DNA from: Streptomyces sp. Root1304 | GTDB taxonomy: Bacteria; Actinomycetota; Actinomycetes; Streptomycetales; Streptomycetaceae | Length of the DNA: 64,000 bases | Assembly (NCBI RefSeq): GCF_001426405.1 | Contig: NZ_LMEP01000012.1 | Span: 1,254,707 to 1,318,706 of the forward strand | Reading direction: 5' to 3' | Shown: in pieces, positions 54,138-62,596 of the stretch | Numbering within the stretch: position 1 is the first letter of the stretch | Layout: each line of letters begins with the position of its first letter | The notes under the pieces: model-generated | The model's input: the letters and a program-made list of their open reading frames with translations, nothing else | Told to the model about the DNA's origin: nothing | Database searches by the model: none | Position numbers and translations under genes: made by a program

Positions 54138-54154
54138 GATGCGAGACTGTTCGC

Positions 54155-54271
54155 ATGCCAGTCCTCGAACCCAACCCCCAGAACGGCCAGAAGAAGCTGC
54201 TCATCGTGCTCGGCGCGATGCTCGGCATCACGGTCGTGATCGCCGTCATCGCCTCGGTCGCCTCCCCGTGA
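54155..54271 (+). CDS. SGM_5486-family 38-aa transporter-associated membrane protein
   Basis: A 38-aa peptide: soluble start (MPVLEPNPQNGQKK), one membrane helix (LLIVLGAMLGITVVIAVIAS) and a VASP end. I recall NCBI naming such peptides SGM_5486 family transporter-associated proteins, conserved beside MFS genes in Streptomyces. ATG 54155 lies 17 bp after the MFS stop. A regulator or stabiliser of the permease is a reasonable guess, by analogy with other small membrane subunits. Confidence 0.78.
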   Translation: MPVLEPNPQNGQKKLLIVLGAMLGITVVIAVIASVASP

Positions 54272-54428
54272 GACCTCCCGGCACCGCCCGGAGGTGGGGC
54301 TGACCCCCGCATCCCCTAGGGGGTGGGTGTCAGGGTGAAGTGGGTGGATCACCGGATGGGCCCGAGGGCCCCCGATCCCTAGGTTGGAGACAACAGGGAA
54401 CGCGGAGCACTCACCCACGGAGGCGGTC

Positions 54429-54632
54429 ATGTCGGCCCACACGTACACCCGGGTCCGGCCCACGACGAGCGGCGTCGACACCCGGCTGCCCTGGTGGGCC
54501 CTCGCCCTTCCGGCGGCTGCCTTCGTCGCCCTCCTCCTGCTGATGGCAGGGCCGGGAGAGGCCCATGAGCCCTTCGGTGCCGCCGGGATCGGCGGGGTCG
54601 TGGAGCGGATCCAGCAAACGCTCTCTCTCTGA
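54429..54632 (+). CDS. Small single-pass membrane protein
   Basis: A 67-aa protein with a polar N-terminus (SAHTYTRVRPTTSGVDTRLP), a helix at about residues 22-41 (WWALALPAAAFVALLLLMAG) and an amphipathic tail EAHEPFGAAGIGGVVERIQQTLSL. ATG 54429 has GGAGG 6 nt upstream. It is conserved in style but I do not recognise a family. It lies 35 bp before the SixA gene. Confidence 0.7.
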   Translation: MSAHTYTRVRPTTSGVDTRLPWWALALPAAAFVALLLLMAGPGEAHEPFGAAGIGGVVERIQQTLSL

Positions 54633-54667
54633 GTCGGCACGAGCCGTTTCGTGCGAAGCTGAGGACC

Positions 54668-55186
54668 ATGAGCGTCGACACACCCCGCAGGATCGTGCTG
54701 CTCCGACACGCCAAGGCGGACTGGAACCAGGAGTCCGACCACGAGCGGCCCCTCGCCGAGCGAGGCCGCGCGGACGCCCCCGTCGCCGGCCGCAGGCTCG
54801 CCGCGAGCGGCCTCACCTTCGACCTGGCTCTCTGCTCCACCGCCGTCCGGACCCGCGAGACCTGGAAGCTGGCCGTGCAGGAACTGCCGGAGCGACCCAG
54901 GACCGTGTACGAGGACCGGCTGTACGAAGCCTCCCTCGGCGAGCTCATCGCCCTGCTCAACGAGACCTCGGACGAGGTCTCCGACCTCCTGGTCATCGGC
55001 CACAACCCCGGCATGCACGCCCTCGCCGACGCCCTCGCCGGTGAGGCCGAGGGCGACTCCCTGGCCCGGATGAACCGGAGCGGATTCCCGACCTCCGCCT
55101 TCGCCGTCGTCCGCTTCGACGGCTCCTGGAAGTCCCTGGAGCACGGCGCGGGCCGGCTCGTCGACTTCTGGACGCCGCACGCCTGA
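54668..55186 (+). CDS. SixA-like phosphohistidine phosphatase
   Basis: A 172-aa histidine phosphatase superfamily protein. RHAKAD with His14 is the phospho-accepting motif and GHNPGMH carries the second catalytic His. In E. coli SixA dephosphorylates phosphohistidine of signalling or PTS proteins. The target here is unknown. ATG 54668 has GAGGA very close upstream. A hairpin follows the stop. Confidence 0.9.
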   Translation: MSVDTPRRIVLLRHAKADWNQESDHERPLAERGRADAPVAGRRLAASGLTFDLALCSTAVRTRETWKLAVQELPERPRTVYEDRLYEASLGELIALLNETSDEVSDLLVIGHNPGMHALADALAGEAEGDSLARMNRSGFPTSAFAVVRFDGSWKSLEHGAGRLVDFWTPHA

Positions 55187-55210
55187 GCCACCCGCCCGAA
55201 CCGGTACGCA

Positions 55211-55249
55211 CGAAGGGCCCGGCCGTCCTCCGACGGCCGGGCCCCTTCG
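55211..55249. terminator. Hairpin after the SixA gene
   Basis: CGAAGGGCCCGGCCGTC pairs with GACGGCCGGGCCCCTTCG (one bulged C) around CTCC, between convergent sixA-like and serB genes. Confidence 0.88.
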
Positions 55250-55319
55250 CGTGCACGGGACGGGGCCACCCCGGCCCCTTCGCGCGTACGAGGACGGGCC
55301 ACCGGCCCCCTCGCACACC
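55238..55319. repeat. Imperfect 33-bp tandem repeat between sixA-like and serB
   Basis: Two and a half copies of a unit beginning GGCCCCTTCGCG and ending ACGGGGCCACC follow the terminator. They look like partial duplications of the hairpin arm and reach the end of serB. Confidence 0.65.
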
Positions 55320-55321
55320 GG

Positions 55322-56536
55322 TCAGTGCAGCAGGTCCTCGCCGCCGTCCGCGGCCTCGACCTCTTCGCGGGTGATCCCGAGCAGGTACAGCACGGTGTCC
55401 AGGAACGGCACGTTCACCGCCGTGTCCGCGGCCCTGCGCACCACCGGCTTCGCGTTGAACGCGACCCCGAGCCCGGCAGCGTTCAGCATGTCCAGGTCGT
55501 TCGCCCCGTCACCGATCGCCACGGTCTGCGCCAGCGGCACACCCGCCTCCCGCGCGAACCGGCGCAGCAGCCGCGCCTTGCCCGCCCGGTCCACGATCTC
55601 GCCGGTCACCCGGCCGGTGAGCTTGCCGTCCACGATCTCCAGGGTGTTGGCGGAGGCGAAGTCCAGCCCCAGCCGCTCCTTCAGATCGTCCGTGACCTGC
55701 GTGAACCCGCCGGAGACGACACCCACCTGGTAGCCGAGCCGCTTGAGCGTACGGATCAGGGTCCGCGCTCCGGGCGTCAGCCGCACCTCGGCGCGGACCT
55801 TGTCCACCACCGACGCGTCGAGGCCGGCGAGCAGCTCCACGCGCGCGTGCAGCGACTGCTCGAAGTCCAGCTCGCCGCGCATCGCCGCCTCCGTCACCTC
55901 GGCGACCTTGTCCTCGCAGCCGGCGTGCGCCGCGAAGAGCTCGATCACCTCGTCCTGGATCAGCGTCGAGTCGACGTCCATGACGACGAGCCGCTGGGCC
56001 CGCCGGTGCAGCCCGGCGGAGACCACGGCCACGTCGACGCCGATGGTGTGCGCCTCGGTGGCGAGCGCGGTCCGCAGCGGCTCGGTCTCGCAGCCGGAGA
56101 CGGCGAACTCGACCGCCGTGACCGGGTACTTCGCCAGCCGGAAGATGCGGTCGATGTTGCCGCCGGACTCGGCGATCCTGGCCGCTATGGCCGCCGTCCG
56201 CTCCGCGGTCAGCGGGTTGCCGAGGACGGTGACGTGCGAGCGCCCCTCGCCCCGGGGGCGGTTGTCGCCCGTGCCCGAGATGATCTCCGCCTGGAGCTTC
56301 AGCGACTCGGCCCAGCTGTGCACGGTGGCCCGGAGCTCGCCCTGCGAGGCGACGGTCGGTTCGGTGACGAGCGCGCACAGGACGAGGCGGCCGCGGGACA
56401 CGACCTGCTCGATGTCCACGACGTCGACGGAGTAGGCGGCGAGGGTGTCGAAGAGTCCCGCGGTGATCCCGGGACGGTCCTTCCCGAAGATCTTGACGAG
56501 AAGGGTGGGAACGTCTGAGGTCTGCGATGCGCTCAT
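55322..56536 (-). CDS. serB: Phosphoserine phosphatase with N-terminal ACT domains
   Basis: A 404-aa enzyme for the last step of serine synthesis. Residues 8-165 form tandem ACT-type domains (LLVKIFGKDRPGITAGLFDTLAAY). The HAD domain has Asp187/Asp189 in MDVDST, VGVVSGGFTQV and AIGDGANDLDML. This long SerB layout is usual in actinobacteria, where ACT domains allow serine feedback. ATG 56536 is used. TACGGT just upstream may be its -10 element. Confidence 0.95.
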   Translation of the reverse strand: MSASQTSDVPTLLVKIFGKDRPGITAGLFDTLAAYSVDVVDIEQVVSRGRLVLCALVTEPTVASQGELRATVHSWAESLKLQAEIISGTGDNRPRGEGRSHVTVLGNPLTAERTAAIAARIAESGGNIDRIFRLAKYPVTAVEFAVSGCETEPLRTALATEAHTIGVDVAVVSAGLHRRAQRLVVMDVDSTLIQDEVIELFAAHAGCEDKVAEVTEAAMRGELDFEQSLHARVELLAGLDASVVDKVRAEVRLTPGARTLIRTLKRLGYQVGVVSGGFTQVTDDLKERLGLDFASANTLEIVDGKLTGRVTGEIVDRAGKARLLRRFAREAGVPLAQTVAIGDGANDLDMLNAAGLGVAFNAKPVVRRAADTAVNVPFLDTVLYLLGITREEVEAADGGEDLLH

Positions 56537-56812
56537 GGTGCTTCCACCGTATCGGGCACCGCGTGCCACCCGACCCCCCGTCCCGCCCAGCGGACACCCG
56601 AGTGGTCGCGCACCTGTCCCGCAGGGGCCCGTACGGTACGCGCGGGCGCCCCACGGAGGGCTCCGTGGAGTTTCCGGGGCGGTCCGGGCGGAGCCTCTGC
56701 CGGGTCTTCACGCGGCCCGACTTTCGGAGAGGGGACCGGGCCTGAAATAGTTCCCCCGGATGATTCGCCATCCCTGGACTCCCCGCGACGGGGGTACATC
56801 GGGGGACAAGTA

Positions 56813-59377
56813 GTGGGGCATGGAGTGCCAGAACTCGTACTGGAATTGAATGGAAGGACCTGGACGCTCGATCCGTCCCGGTCGTACACCCTCGGCCGTG
56901 ACCCGCAGGGTGACCTGGTCATCGACGACGCCAGGGTCTCGTGGCGCCACGCCACCATCAGCTGGGGCGGCCGGAGTTGGGTCATCGAGGACCACGGCTC
57001 CACCAACGGCACGTTCCTCCGGGGACAGCGGATCCACCAGGTGGAGATCGGTCCCGGCTCGGCCCTCCACCTGGGCAACGCGACCGACGGCCCGCGGCTG
57101 AATCTCGCCGCCGGAGCCCAGGGCGCCCCGCAGGCCCAGGTGCCGCAGGCCCAGGCCCAGCCCCCGGTGGCCCAGCCCGTCCCGGCCCACCAGGGCGTGG
57201 AGCAGGCCGAGTGGATCACCCACCAGGCCCCTCCGCAGCACCAGCCGCCGCAGCACCAGGCCCCGCCGCCGAACGACGGCTGGCAGCAGCAGCCGCCGGC
57301 GCAGGTGCCGGCGCAGCAGGGACACGGCCGGCCCGGCGCCGCCGCGGGGGCGTCGTCGGCCTACGCCGACCGCAGCCCCACCACGTTCCACCAGCTGGCC
57401 CTCGGCCACGTCATGCGGATCGGCCGTGCCCTCGAGAACGAGCTGGTCGTCTCCGACCTCCAGGTCTCGCGGCACCACGCCGAGTTCCACGCGACGCCCG
57501 ACGGCCGCATGGAGATCCGCGACCTCGGCTCGCACAACGGCACGTACGTCAACGGTCAGCCGATCACCAAGGGCGGCAGCGCCCTGCTCGGCCCGAACGA
57601 CATCGTCGGCGTCGGCCACTCGACGTTCCGGATCGTCGGCGGCCAGCTGGAAGAGTTCGTCGACACCGGTTCGGTCTCCTTCTCGGCCCGCCACCTCACG
57701 GTCACGGTCGACGGCGGCAAGCAGATCCTCAAGGACGTCTCCTTCGGCGTCCCGGAGAAGTCGCTGATCGGTGTCATCGGCCCGTCCGGCTCCGGAAAGT
57801 CCACGCTGCTCAAGGCGCTGACCGGCTACCGCCCGGCCAACGAGGGCGACGTCCTCTACGACAACCGCAGCCTCTACAAGCAGTTCGCCGAGCTGCGCCA
57901 GCGCATCGGTCTGGTCCCGCAGGACGACATCCTGCACAAGGAGCTGACCGTCCAGAAGGCGCTGCGCTACGCGGCCAAGCTCCGCTTCCCCGGCGACACC
58001 GCCGAGGCCGAGCGCGAGGCCCGGATCGACGAGGTGCTGCGCGAGCTGAAGCTCGACATCCACAAGGAGAAGAAGGTCACCTCCCTCTCCGGTGGTCAGC
58101 GCAAGCGCGTCTCGGTCGCCCTGGAGCTCCTGACCAAGCCCTCGCTGATCTTCCTGGACGAGCCGACCTCCGGCCTCGACCCGGGCATGGACCGCGATGT
58201 CATGCAGCTGCTGCGCGGCCTCGCCGACGACGGCCGCACGGTCCTCGTCGTCACCCACTCGGTGGCCGAGCTGGGTCTCTGCGACAAGCTCCTGGTGATG
58301 GCCCCCGGCGGCTCGGTGGCGTACTTCGGTCCGCCGGACGAGGCGCTGAACTTCTTCGGCTACTCCACCTGGGCCGACGTCTTCTCCGCCTTCGAGAACT
58401 ACCGCGACTACGACTGGGCGGGCCGCTGGAAGGGCTCGCAGCACTACCAGCTGTACGCCGCGGACATCGACGCCGTCGCCGCGCAGCCGGTCCAGATGCC
58501 GCAGCAGGCGATGACCCGGCCGCCGAAGCCGCAGGGCTGGGGCTCCCAGCTGTGGACCCTGATCCGCCGCTACGTCTCCGTCATCGCGTCCGACAAGGGC
58601 TTCCTGGGCCTGATGGTGATCCTGCCGGCCGTGCTCGGCGCGGTCTCGGTGGTCATCCCGGCCGACTTCGGCCTCGGCTCGCCCAAGCCGCCGTCCCGCT
58701 ACAACGGCGACGCCGGCACCATCATGCTGATCCTCGCGGTCGGCATGTGCTTCAGCGGCGCGGCCAACTCGGTCCGTGAACTGATCAAGGAACGGGTCAT
58801 CTACGAGCGGGAGCGCGCCACCGGCCTGTCCCGCTCCGCGTACCTGATGTCCAAGGTCATCGTCCTGGGCCTGATCACCGCCTTCCAGGGCGTGATCATC
58901 TGCGGCATCGGGTTCTCCACGCGCCAGCTGCCCGAAGAGGGCCTGTTCATGCCGCCGGCCGTCGAGATCTGCATCCAGGTCATCGGCCTCGGCCTGACCT
59001 CGATGATGTTCGGCCTGGTCATCTCCGCGCTGGTGAAGACCGCCGAGAAGACCATGCCGCTCCTGGTGATGTTCGCGATCATCCAGGTCGTGTTCACCGG
59101 CATCCTCTTCCAGGTGTACGACTCGCCCGGCCTGGAGCAGTTCGCCTGGCTGATGCCCTCCCGCTGGGGCATCGGCGGTGCCGGCACCACGCTCGACCTC
59201 GGCCGCCTCATGCCGCCGTGGGACCACAAGAACCCCACCAACACCGACCCGCTGTGGGACCACACGGTCGGCCAGTGGAGCCTGGACCTCGGCATCCAGC
59301 TCCTGATGGCGGTCGTCTGCTGCGTCGTCGTGGCGCGGCTGCTCCGCCGCCACGAGCCCGAGGTCATGCGCAAGTAG
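56813..59377 (+). CDS. FHA-domain ABC transporter (ATPase and permease fused)
   Basis: An 854-aa fusion. FHA1 lies at residues 15-90 (TLGRDPQGDLVIDDARVSWRHATI). A Gln/Pro/Ala linker follows to about 185. FHA2 lies near 195-275 (RIGRALENELVVSDLQVSRHHAEF, SHNGTYVNG). The ABC cassette has Walker A GPSGSGKST, LSGGQRKR and FLDEPTSGLDPG. The ABC2-type permease has six helices. FHA domains bind phosphothreonine, so export is probably switched by Ser/Thr kinases, as for mycobacterial Rv1747. GTG 56813 is used; GTG 56825 is equally plausible. Substrate unknown, perhaps an envelope lipid. A strong hairpin follows. Confidence 0.92.
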   Translation: MGHGVPELVLELNGRTWTLDPSRSYTLGRDPQGDLVIDDARVSWRHATISWGGRSWVIEDHGSTNGTFLRGQRIHQVEIGPGSALHLGNATDGPRLNLAAGAQGAPQAQVPQAQAQPPVAQPVPAHQGVEQAEWITHQAPPQHQPPQHQAPPPNDGWQQQPPAQVPAQQGHGRPGAAAGASSAYADRSPTTFHQLALGHVMRIGRALENELVVSDLQVSRHHAEFHATPDGRMEIRDLGSHNGTYVNGQPITKGGSALLGPNDIVGVGHSTFRIVGGQLEEFVDTGSVSFSARHLTVTVDGGKQILKDVSFGVPEKSLIGVIGPSGSGKSTLLKALTGYRPANEGDVLYDNRSLYKQFAELRQRIGLVPQDDILHKELTVQKALRYAAKLRFPGDTAEAEREARIDEVLRELKLDIHKEKKVTSLSGGQRKRVSVALELLTKPSLIFLDEPTSGLDPGMDRDVMQLLRGLADDGRTVLVVTHSVAELGLCDKLLVMAPGGSVAYFGPPDEALNFFGYSTWADVFSAFENYRDYDWAGRWKGSQHYQLYAADIDAVAAQPVQMPQQAMTRPPKPQGWGSQLWTLIRRYVSVIASDKGFLGLMVILPAVLGAVSVVIPADFGLGSPKPPSRYNGDAGTIMLILAVGMCFSGAANSVRELIKERVIYERERATGLSRSAYLMSKVIVLGLITAFQGVIICGIGFSTRQLPEEGLFMPPAVEICIQVIGLGLTSMMFGLVISALVKTAEKTMPLLVMFAIIQVVFTGILFQVYDSPGLEQFAWLMPSRWGIGGAGTTLDLGRLMPPWDHKNPTNTDPLWDHTVGQWSLDLGIQLLMAVVCCVVVARLLRRHEPEVMRK

Positions 59378-59391
59378 CCACGGGACGTACT

Positions 59392-59443
59392 CGTACGCCG
59401 AAGGGCGGCACCCCGCACAGGGGGTGCCGCCCTTCGGCGTACG
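59392..59443. terminator. Bidirectional 23-bp hairpin
   Basis: CGTACGCCGAAGGGCGGCAC plus CCC pairs perfectly with its inverted copy at 59421-59443 around GCACAG, between the convergent ABC and transglycosylase genes. Confidence 0.92.
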
Positions 59444-59461
59444 ACAGCGGGGGTACCGGGA

Positions 59462-60232
59462 TCAGTACGCGCTGTTCACGTTGTCGATGGAGCCGTAGCG
59501 GTCGGCCGCGTAGTTGGCGGCGGCGACGATGTTGGCGACCGGGTCGTACTGGTCGAACGCGGTGCCGGGCACGTGGTAGGTCTTGAAGGTCGGGTAGATG
59601 ACCTGGAGCAGACCCTTGGACGGGATGCCGTTGATGGCGTTGATGTCCCAGTTGTTGATGGCCCGCGGGTTGCCGCTGGACTCGCGCATGATGTTCTTGT
59701 GCAGGCCGTTGTAGCTGCCCGGGATGTCGTGCTTGTCCATGATGAACAGCGCCTCGCGGATCCAGCCGTCGAGGTTGTTCGCGAAGACCGGGGTACGGGC
59801 GACGGAACGGCTCGCGGCGGCCTTCTCGGCGGCGCGCTTCTTCGCCTTGGCCTTCGCCTCGGCCTTGGCCCGGGCGTCCGCCTTGGCCTTCGCCTCCGCC
59901 TTGGCCTTCGCGGCGGCCTTCGCCTTGGCGTCCGCCTTCGCCTTCGCGTCGGCCTTGGCCTTCGCCTCGGCCTCCTGCTTGGCCTTCAGACCGATGGTGG
60001 TCTGCTGCTTGTCGATGCTGGCGGCCAGCGCCTTCGCCTGCGGGCTGTTCGCGTTGTACGACCAGGCCACCTGCTGCGTACCGGAGAGAGCCTGCGGCTC
60101 GGTCTCGGTGCTGCCGTTGCCCGGCACGAGGGAGAGAGTGAGGGCTGCGGCGCCCAGGGCGGCGACGCCGGCGATCGTGGCCTTGTGGGTCTTCTTCAGA
60201 CCACGACTGTGGCCAGGGGTGTTCGCAGACAT
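59462..60232 (-). CDS. Secreted lytic transglycosylase (SLT) with Lys/Ala repeat region
   Basis: A 256-aa exported protein. A signal peptide lies within residues 15-40. A coiled, highly repetitive segment of about 55 residues made of AKADAKAK-type units follows at residues 84-138. The C-terminal SLT domain of about 100 residues has the catalytic Glu in NIMRESSGNPRA, and GLLQVIYPTFKTYHV with YAADRYGSIDNV. It cleaves peptidoglycan glycan strands; the basic repeat may bind wall teichoic acids. ATG 60232 follows AGAGGT. A clear sigma70-like promoter lies 80-105 bp upstream. Confidence 0.92.
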   Translation of the reverse strand: MSANTPGHSRGLKKTHKATIAGVAALGAAALTLSLVPGNGSTETEPQALSGTQQVAWSYNANSPQAKALAASIDKQQTTIGLKAKQEAEAKAKADAKAKADAKAKAAAKAKAEAKAKADARAKAEAKAKAKKRAAEKAAASRSVARTPVFANNLDGWIREALFIMDKHDIPGSYNGLHKNIMRESSGNPRAINNWDINAINGIPSKGLLQVIYPTFKTYHVPGTAFDQYDPVANIVAAANYAADRYGSIDNVNSAY

Positions 60233-60309
60233 AACGGACTACCTCTTCGAATCGCAGGGGGTCGCTCCACCGGGGCGGTGTCTCGCCAACTCGGCGGCGA
60301 CGGGGGCAA

Positions 60310-60338
60310 TTCTTAGCGGCAGCAAAATCCCGTGGCAA
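60310..60338 (-). promoter_or_regulatory. Sigma70/HrdB-like promoter of the transglycosylase gene
   Basis: On the minus strand TTGCCA (60338-60333), a 17-bp spacer and TAAGAA (60315-60310) give a good housekeeping promoter, starting transcription near 60303 with a leader of about 70 nt. Confidence 0.7.
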
Positions 60339-60660
60339 AGGTGTGACGTACGATCCCGGGTAGTGGATCAGGGGCCCGTACAGGGGCCACAGAAGACCCC
60401 TGATGTCGGGCTCACCCCACTCTGACCCCCCATCCGGAGGTCCACTAGCGTGCTTCGTAAGTGATGTGGGTCCTATGCGCGGGCTCACATCGGGCCCGTA
60501 ACAAACTCACCGCCCGTTGCGTGAGCAACGCGCACAGTGAGCCCCGTACGCCTGGGGGAGGAGAACGGCCCCCGGGCACTACGACCTAGGTCCCGCGGCC
60601 CCTCCACGGCGGTCTCCGGACGGATACGCACCGTCACGGCCCGCCGGTACGGTGGAACAC
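60339..60660. other. Intergenic region between transglycosylase and histidine kinase genes
   Basis: About 320 bp without a gene. It holds an ATCAGGGG/CCCCTGAT inverted repeat (60367-60404) and a GTTGC-GTGA-GCAAC hairpin (60515-60530). TACGGT at 60648-60653 lies 7 bp before the kinase ATG and would give a leaderless transcript. I looked for a c-di-AMP (ydaO) riboswitch, common near cell-wall hydrolase genes, and did not find its conserved blocks. Confidence 0.55.
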
Positions 60661-61806
60661 ATGAGCCATCGACCGAGCTCCGGCCTGGCCGCCGTGAGCA
60701 CCGCACTCCTGGCGATGAGCCGCCACCTGGAGGTCCGCGACGTCCTCAAGACGATCGTCGCCTCCGCCCGCGAGCTCCTCGACGCCGAGTACGCCGCCCT
60801 CGGCGTCCCCGACGACCACGGCGGCTTCGCCCAGTTCGTCGTCGACGGCGTCAGCGACGAACAGTGGAAGGCGATCGGACCGCTGCCCCGGCAGCACGGC
60901 ATCCTGGCCGCGATGCTCCACAAGGCCGAGCCCGAACGGCTCGCCGACGTCCGCGAGGACCCCCGCTTCGAGGGCTGGCCCGAGGCCCACCCCGAGATGT
61001 CCGACTTCCTCGGCCTCCCCGTCAGGGACGGGGACGAGACCCTCGGCGCCCTCTTCCTCGCCAACAAGCGCTGCCCGAAGGAGACCGGCGGCTGCGGCTT
61101 CACCGCCGAGGACGAGGAACTCCTCTCGATCCTCGCCCAGCACGCCGCCATCGCCCTCACCAACGCCCGCCTGTACGAGCGCAGCCGCGAGCTCACCATC
61201 GCCGAGGAGCGCTCCCGCCTCGCCCACGAGCTGCACGACGCCGTCAGCCAGAAGCTCTTCTCCCTCCGGCTGACCGCCCAGGCCGCCGCCGCCCTCGTCG
61301 ACCGCGACCCCGCCCGCGCCAAGGGGGAGCTCCAGCAGGTCGCCGCGCTCGCCGCCGAGGCCGCCGACGAACTGCGCGCCGCCGTCGTCGAGCTCCGGCC
61401 CGCGGCCCTCGACGAGGACGGCCTCGTCCACACCCTCCGTACCCAGATCCAGGTCCTGGACCGCGCCCACAGTGCCCGCGTCACCTTCGAGAGCGCCGGG
61501 ACCCGCGCCCTGCCCGCCGCCCAGGAGGAGGCCGTCCTCCGGGTCGCCCAGGAGGCCCTGCACAACGCCCTCAGGCACGCGGACGCCGGACTCGTCACCG
61601 TCTCCCTCGCCCGCGCCGGCCAGGGCGCGCGGCTGACCGTCACCGACGACGGCAAGGGCTTCGACCCGCGCACGGTCCGCACCGCCGGCCGCCACCTCGG
61701 CCTCGTCTCCATGCGGGACCGGGCCGGCGGCGTCGGCGGATCGCTCACCGTGACCTCGGCCCGGGGCGAGGGCACCACGATCGAGATGGAGGTTCCCGGT
61801 GGCTGA
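60661..61806 (+). CDS. GAF-domain sensor histidine kinase (NarL-type partner)
   Basis: A 381-aa soluble kinase with no membrane segment. A GAF domain covers residues 20-170 (RELLDAEYAALGVPDDHG, FLGLPVRDGDETLGALFLANK). HisKA_3 has the phospho-acceptor His192 in ELHDAVSQKLFSL. The HATPase_c region includes QEALHNALRHA, DDGKGFDP and GLVSMRDRAGGVGG. Cys/His in KRCPKETGGCGF might ligate a metal or sense redox. ATG 60661 is chosen; it probably belongs to a leaderless mRNA. The last codons overlap the response regulator gene, so they form a cognate pair, next to chpE. Confidence 0.92.
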   Translation: MSHRPSSGLAAVSTALLAMSRHLEVRDVLKTIVASARELLDAEYAALGVPDDHGGFAQFVVDGVSDEQWKAIGPLPRQHGILAAMLHKAEPERLADVREDPRFEGWPEAHPEMSDFLGLPVRDGDETLGALFLANKRCPKETGGCGFTAEDEELLSILAQHAAIALTNARLYERSRELTIAEERSRLAHELHDAVSQKLFSLRLTAQAAAALVDRDPARAKGELQQVAALAAEAADELRAAVVELRPAALDEDGLVHTLRTQIQVLDRAHSARVTFESAGTRALPAAQEEAVLRVAQEALHNALRHADAGLVTVSLARAGQGARLTVTDDGKGFDPRTVRTAGRHLGLVSMRDRAGGVGGSLTVTSARGEGTTIEMEVPGG

Positions 61807-62443
61807 CAAACGGATCCGTGTCCTGCTGGTCGACGACCACCAGGTCGTCCGCAGGGGTCTGCGCACCTTCCTGGAGGTCCAGGACGACATAGAGGTGGTG
61901 GGGGAGGCCTCCGACGGCGCCGAGGGCGTCGCCAGGGCCGAGGAGCTCCGCCCCGACGTGGTCCTCATGGACGTGAAGATGCCCGGCACCGACGGCATCG
62001 AGGCGCTGAAGCGGCTCCGCGCCCTCGACAACCCCGCCAGGGTCCTCGTCGTCACCAGCTTCACCGAGCAGCGCACGGTGGTCCCCGCGCTCCGCGCCGG
62101 CGCCTCCGGATACGTCTACAAGGACATCGACCCCGACGCCCTGGCCGGTGCGATCCGCTCCGTCCACGCCGGGCACGTGCTGCTCCAGCCCGAGGTGGCG
62201 GGCGCGCTCCTCGCCCAGGAGGACTCCCCGGGCGGTACGGGACGCGGCTCGACCCTCACGGAGCGGGAGCGCGAGGTCCTCGGCCTGATCGCGGACGGCC
62301 GCTCCAACCGTGAGATCGCCCGCGCGCTGGTCCTCTCGGAGAAGACGGTCAAGACGCACGTCTCGAACATCCTGATGAAGCTCGACCTCGCGGACCGCAC
62401 CCAGGCGGCCCTCTGGGCGGTCCGCCACGGCCTCACCCGCTGA
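61799..62443 (+). CDS. NarL/LuxR family response regulator
   Basis: A 214-aa regulator. The receiver domain has an acidic DD pair at LLVDDHQVVRRG, phospho-acceptor Asp58 in LMDVKMPG, a Thr/Ser switch in VVTSF and a Lys in YVYKDID. The LuxR HTH is LTEREREVLGLIADGRSNREIARALVLSEKTVKTHVSNILMKL, split over residues 150-195. GTG 61799 overlaps the kinase gene by 8 nt. Its target is unknown; chpE 150 bp downstream is an obvious candidate. Confidence 0.94.
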   Translation: MADKRIRVLLVDDHQVVRRGLRTFLEVQDDIEVVGEASDGAEGVARAEELRPDVVLMDVKMPGTDGIEALKRLRALDNPARVLVVTSFTEQRTVVPALRAGASGYVYKDIDPDALAGAIRSVHAGHVLLQPEVAGALLAQEDSPGGTGRGSTLTEREREVLGLIADGRSNREIARALVLSEKTVKTHVSNILMKLDLADRTQAALWAVRHGLTR

Positions 62444-62444
62444 A

Positions 62445-62471
62445 GTGCGCCCCTCACGCGCCGGGGCGCAC
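62445..62471 (+). terminator. Hairpin after the response regulator gene
   Basis: GTGCGCCCC pairs with GGGGCGCAC around a 9-nt loop, directly after the stop. Confidence 0.75.
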
Positions 62472-62596
62472 GACCGTTCAGTCCTTCATACCGTCGTGTG
62501 TATGTCCCCCGTTCGGCGCAACCTGCCGGGCGGTGGGGCGTTCTCCAGGGCGTGCTGCGGCTGACCGGCCGCAGCGATGACCAGGAGGACGTACCA

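Noticed and set aside
60233..60303. Possible ydaO (c-di-AMP) riboswitch in the transglycosylase leader
   Set aside because: The leader from the predicted promoter is only about 70 nt and lacks the conserved ydaO blocks I know.
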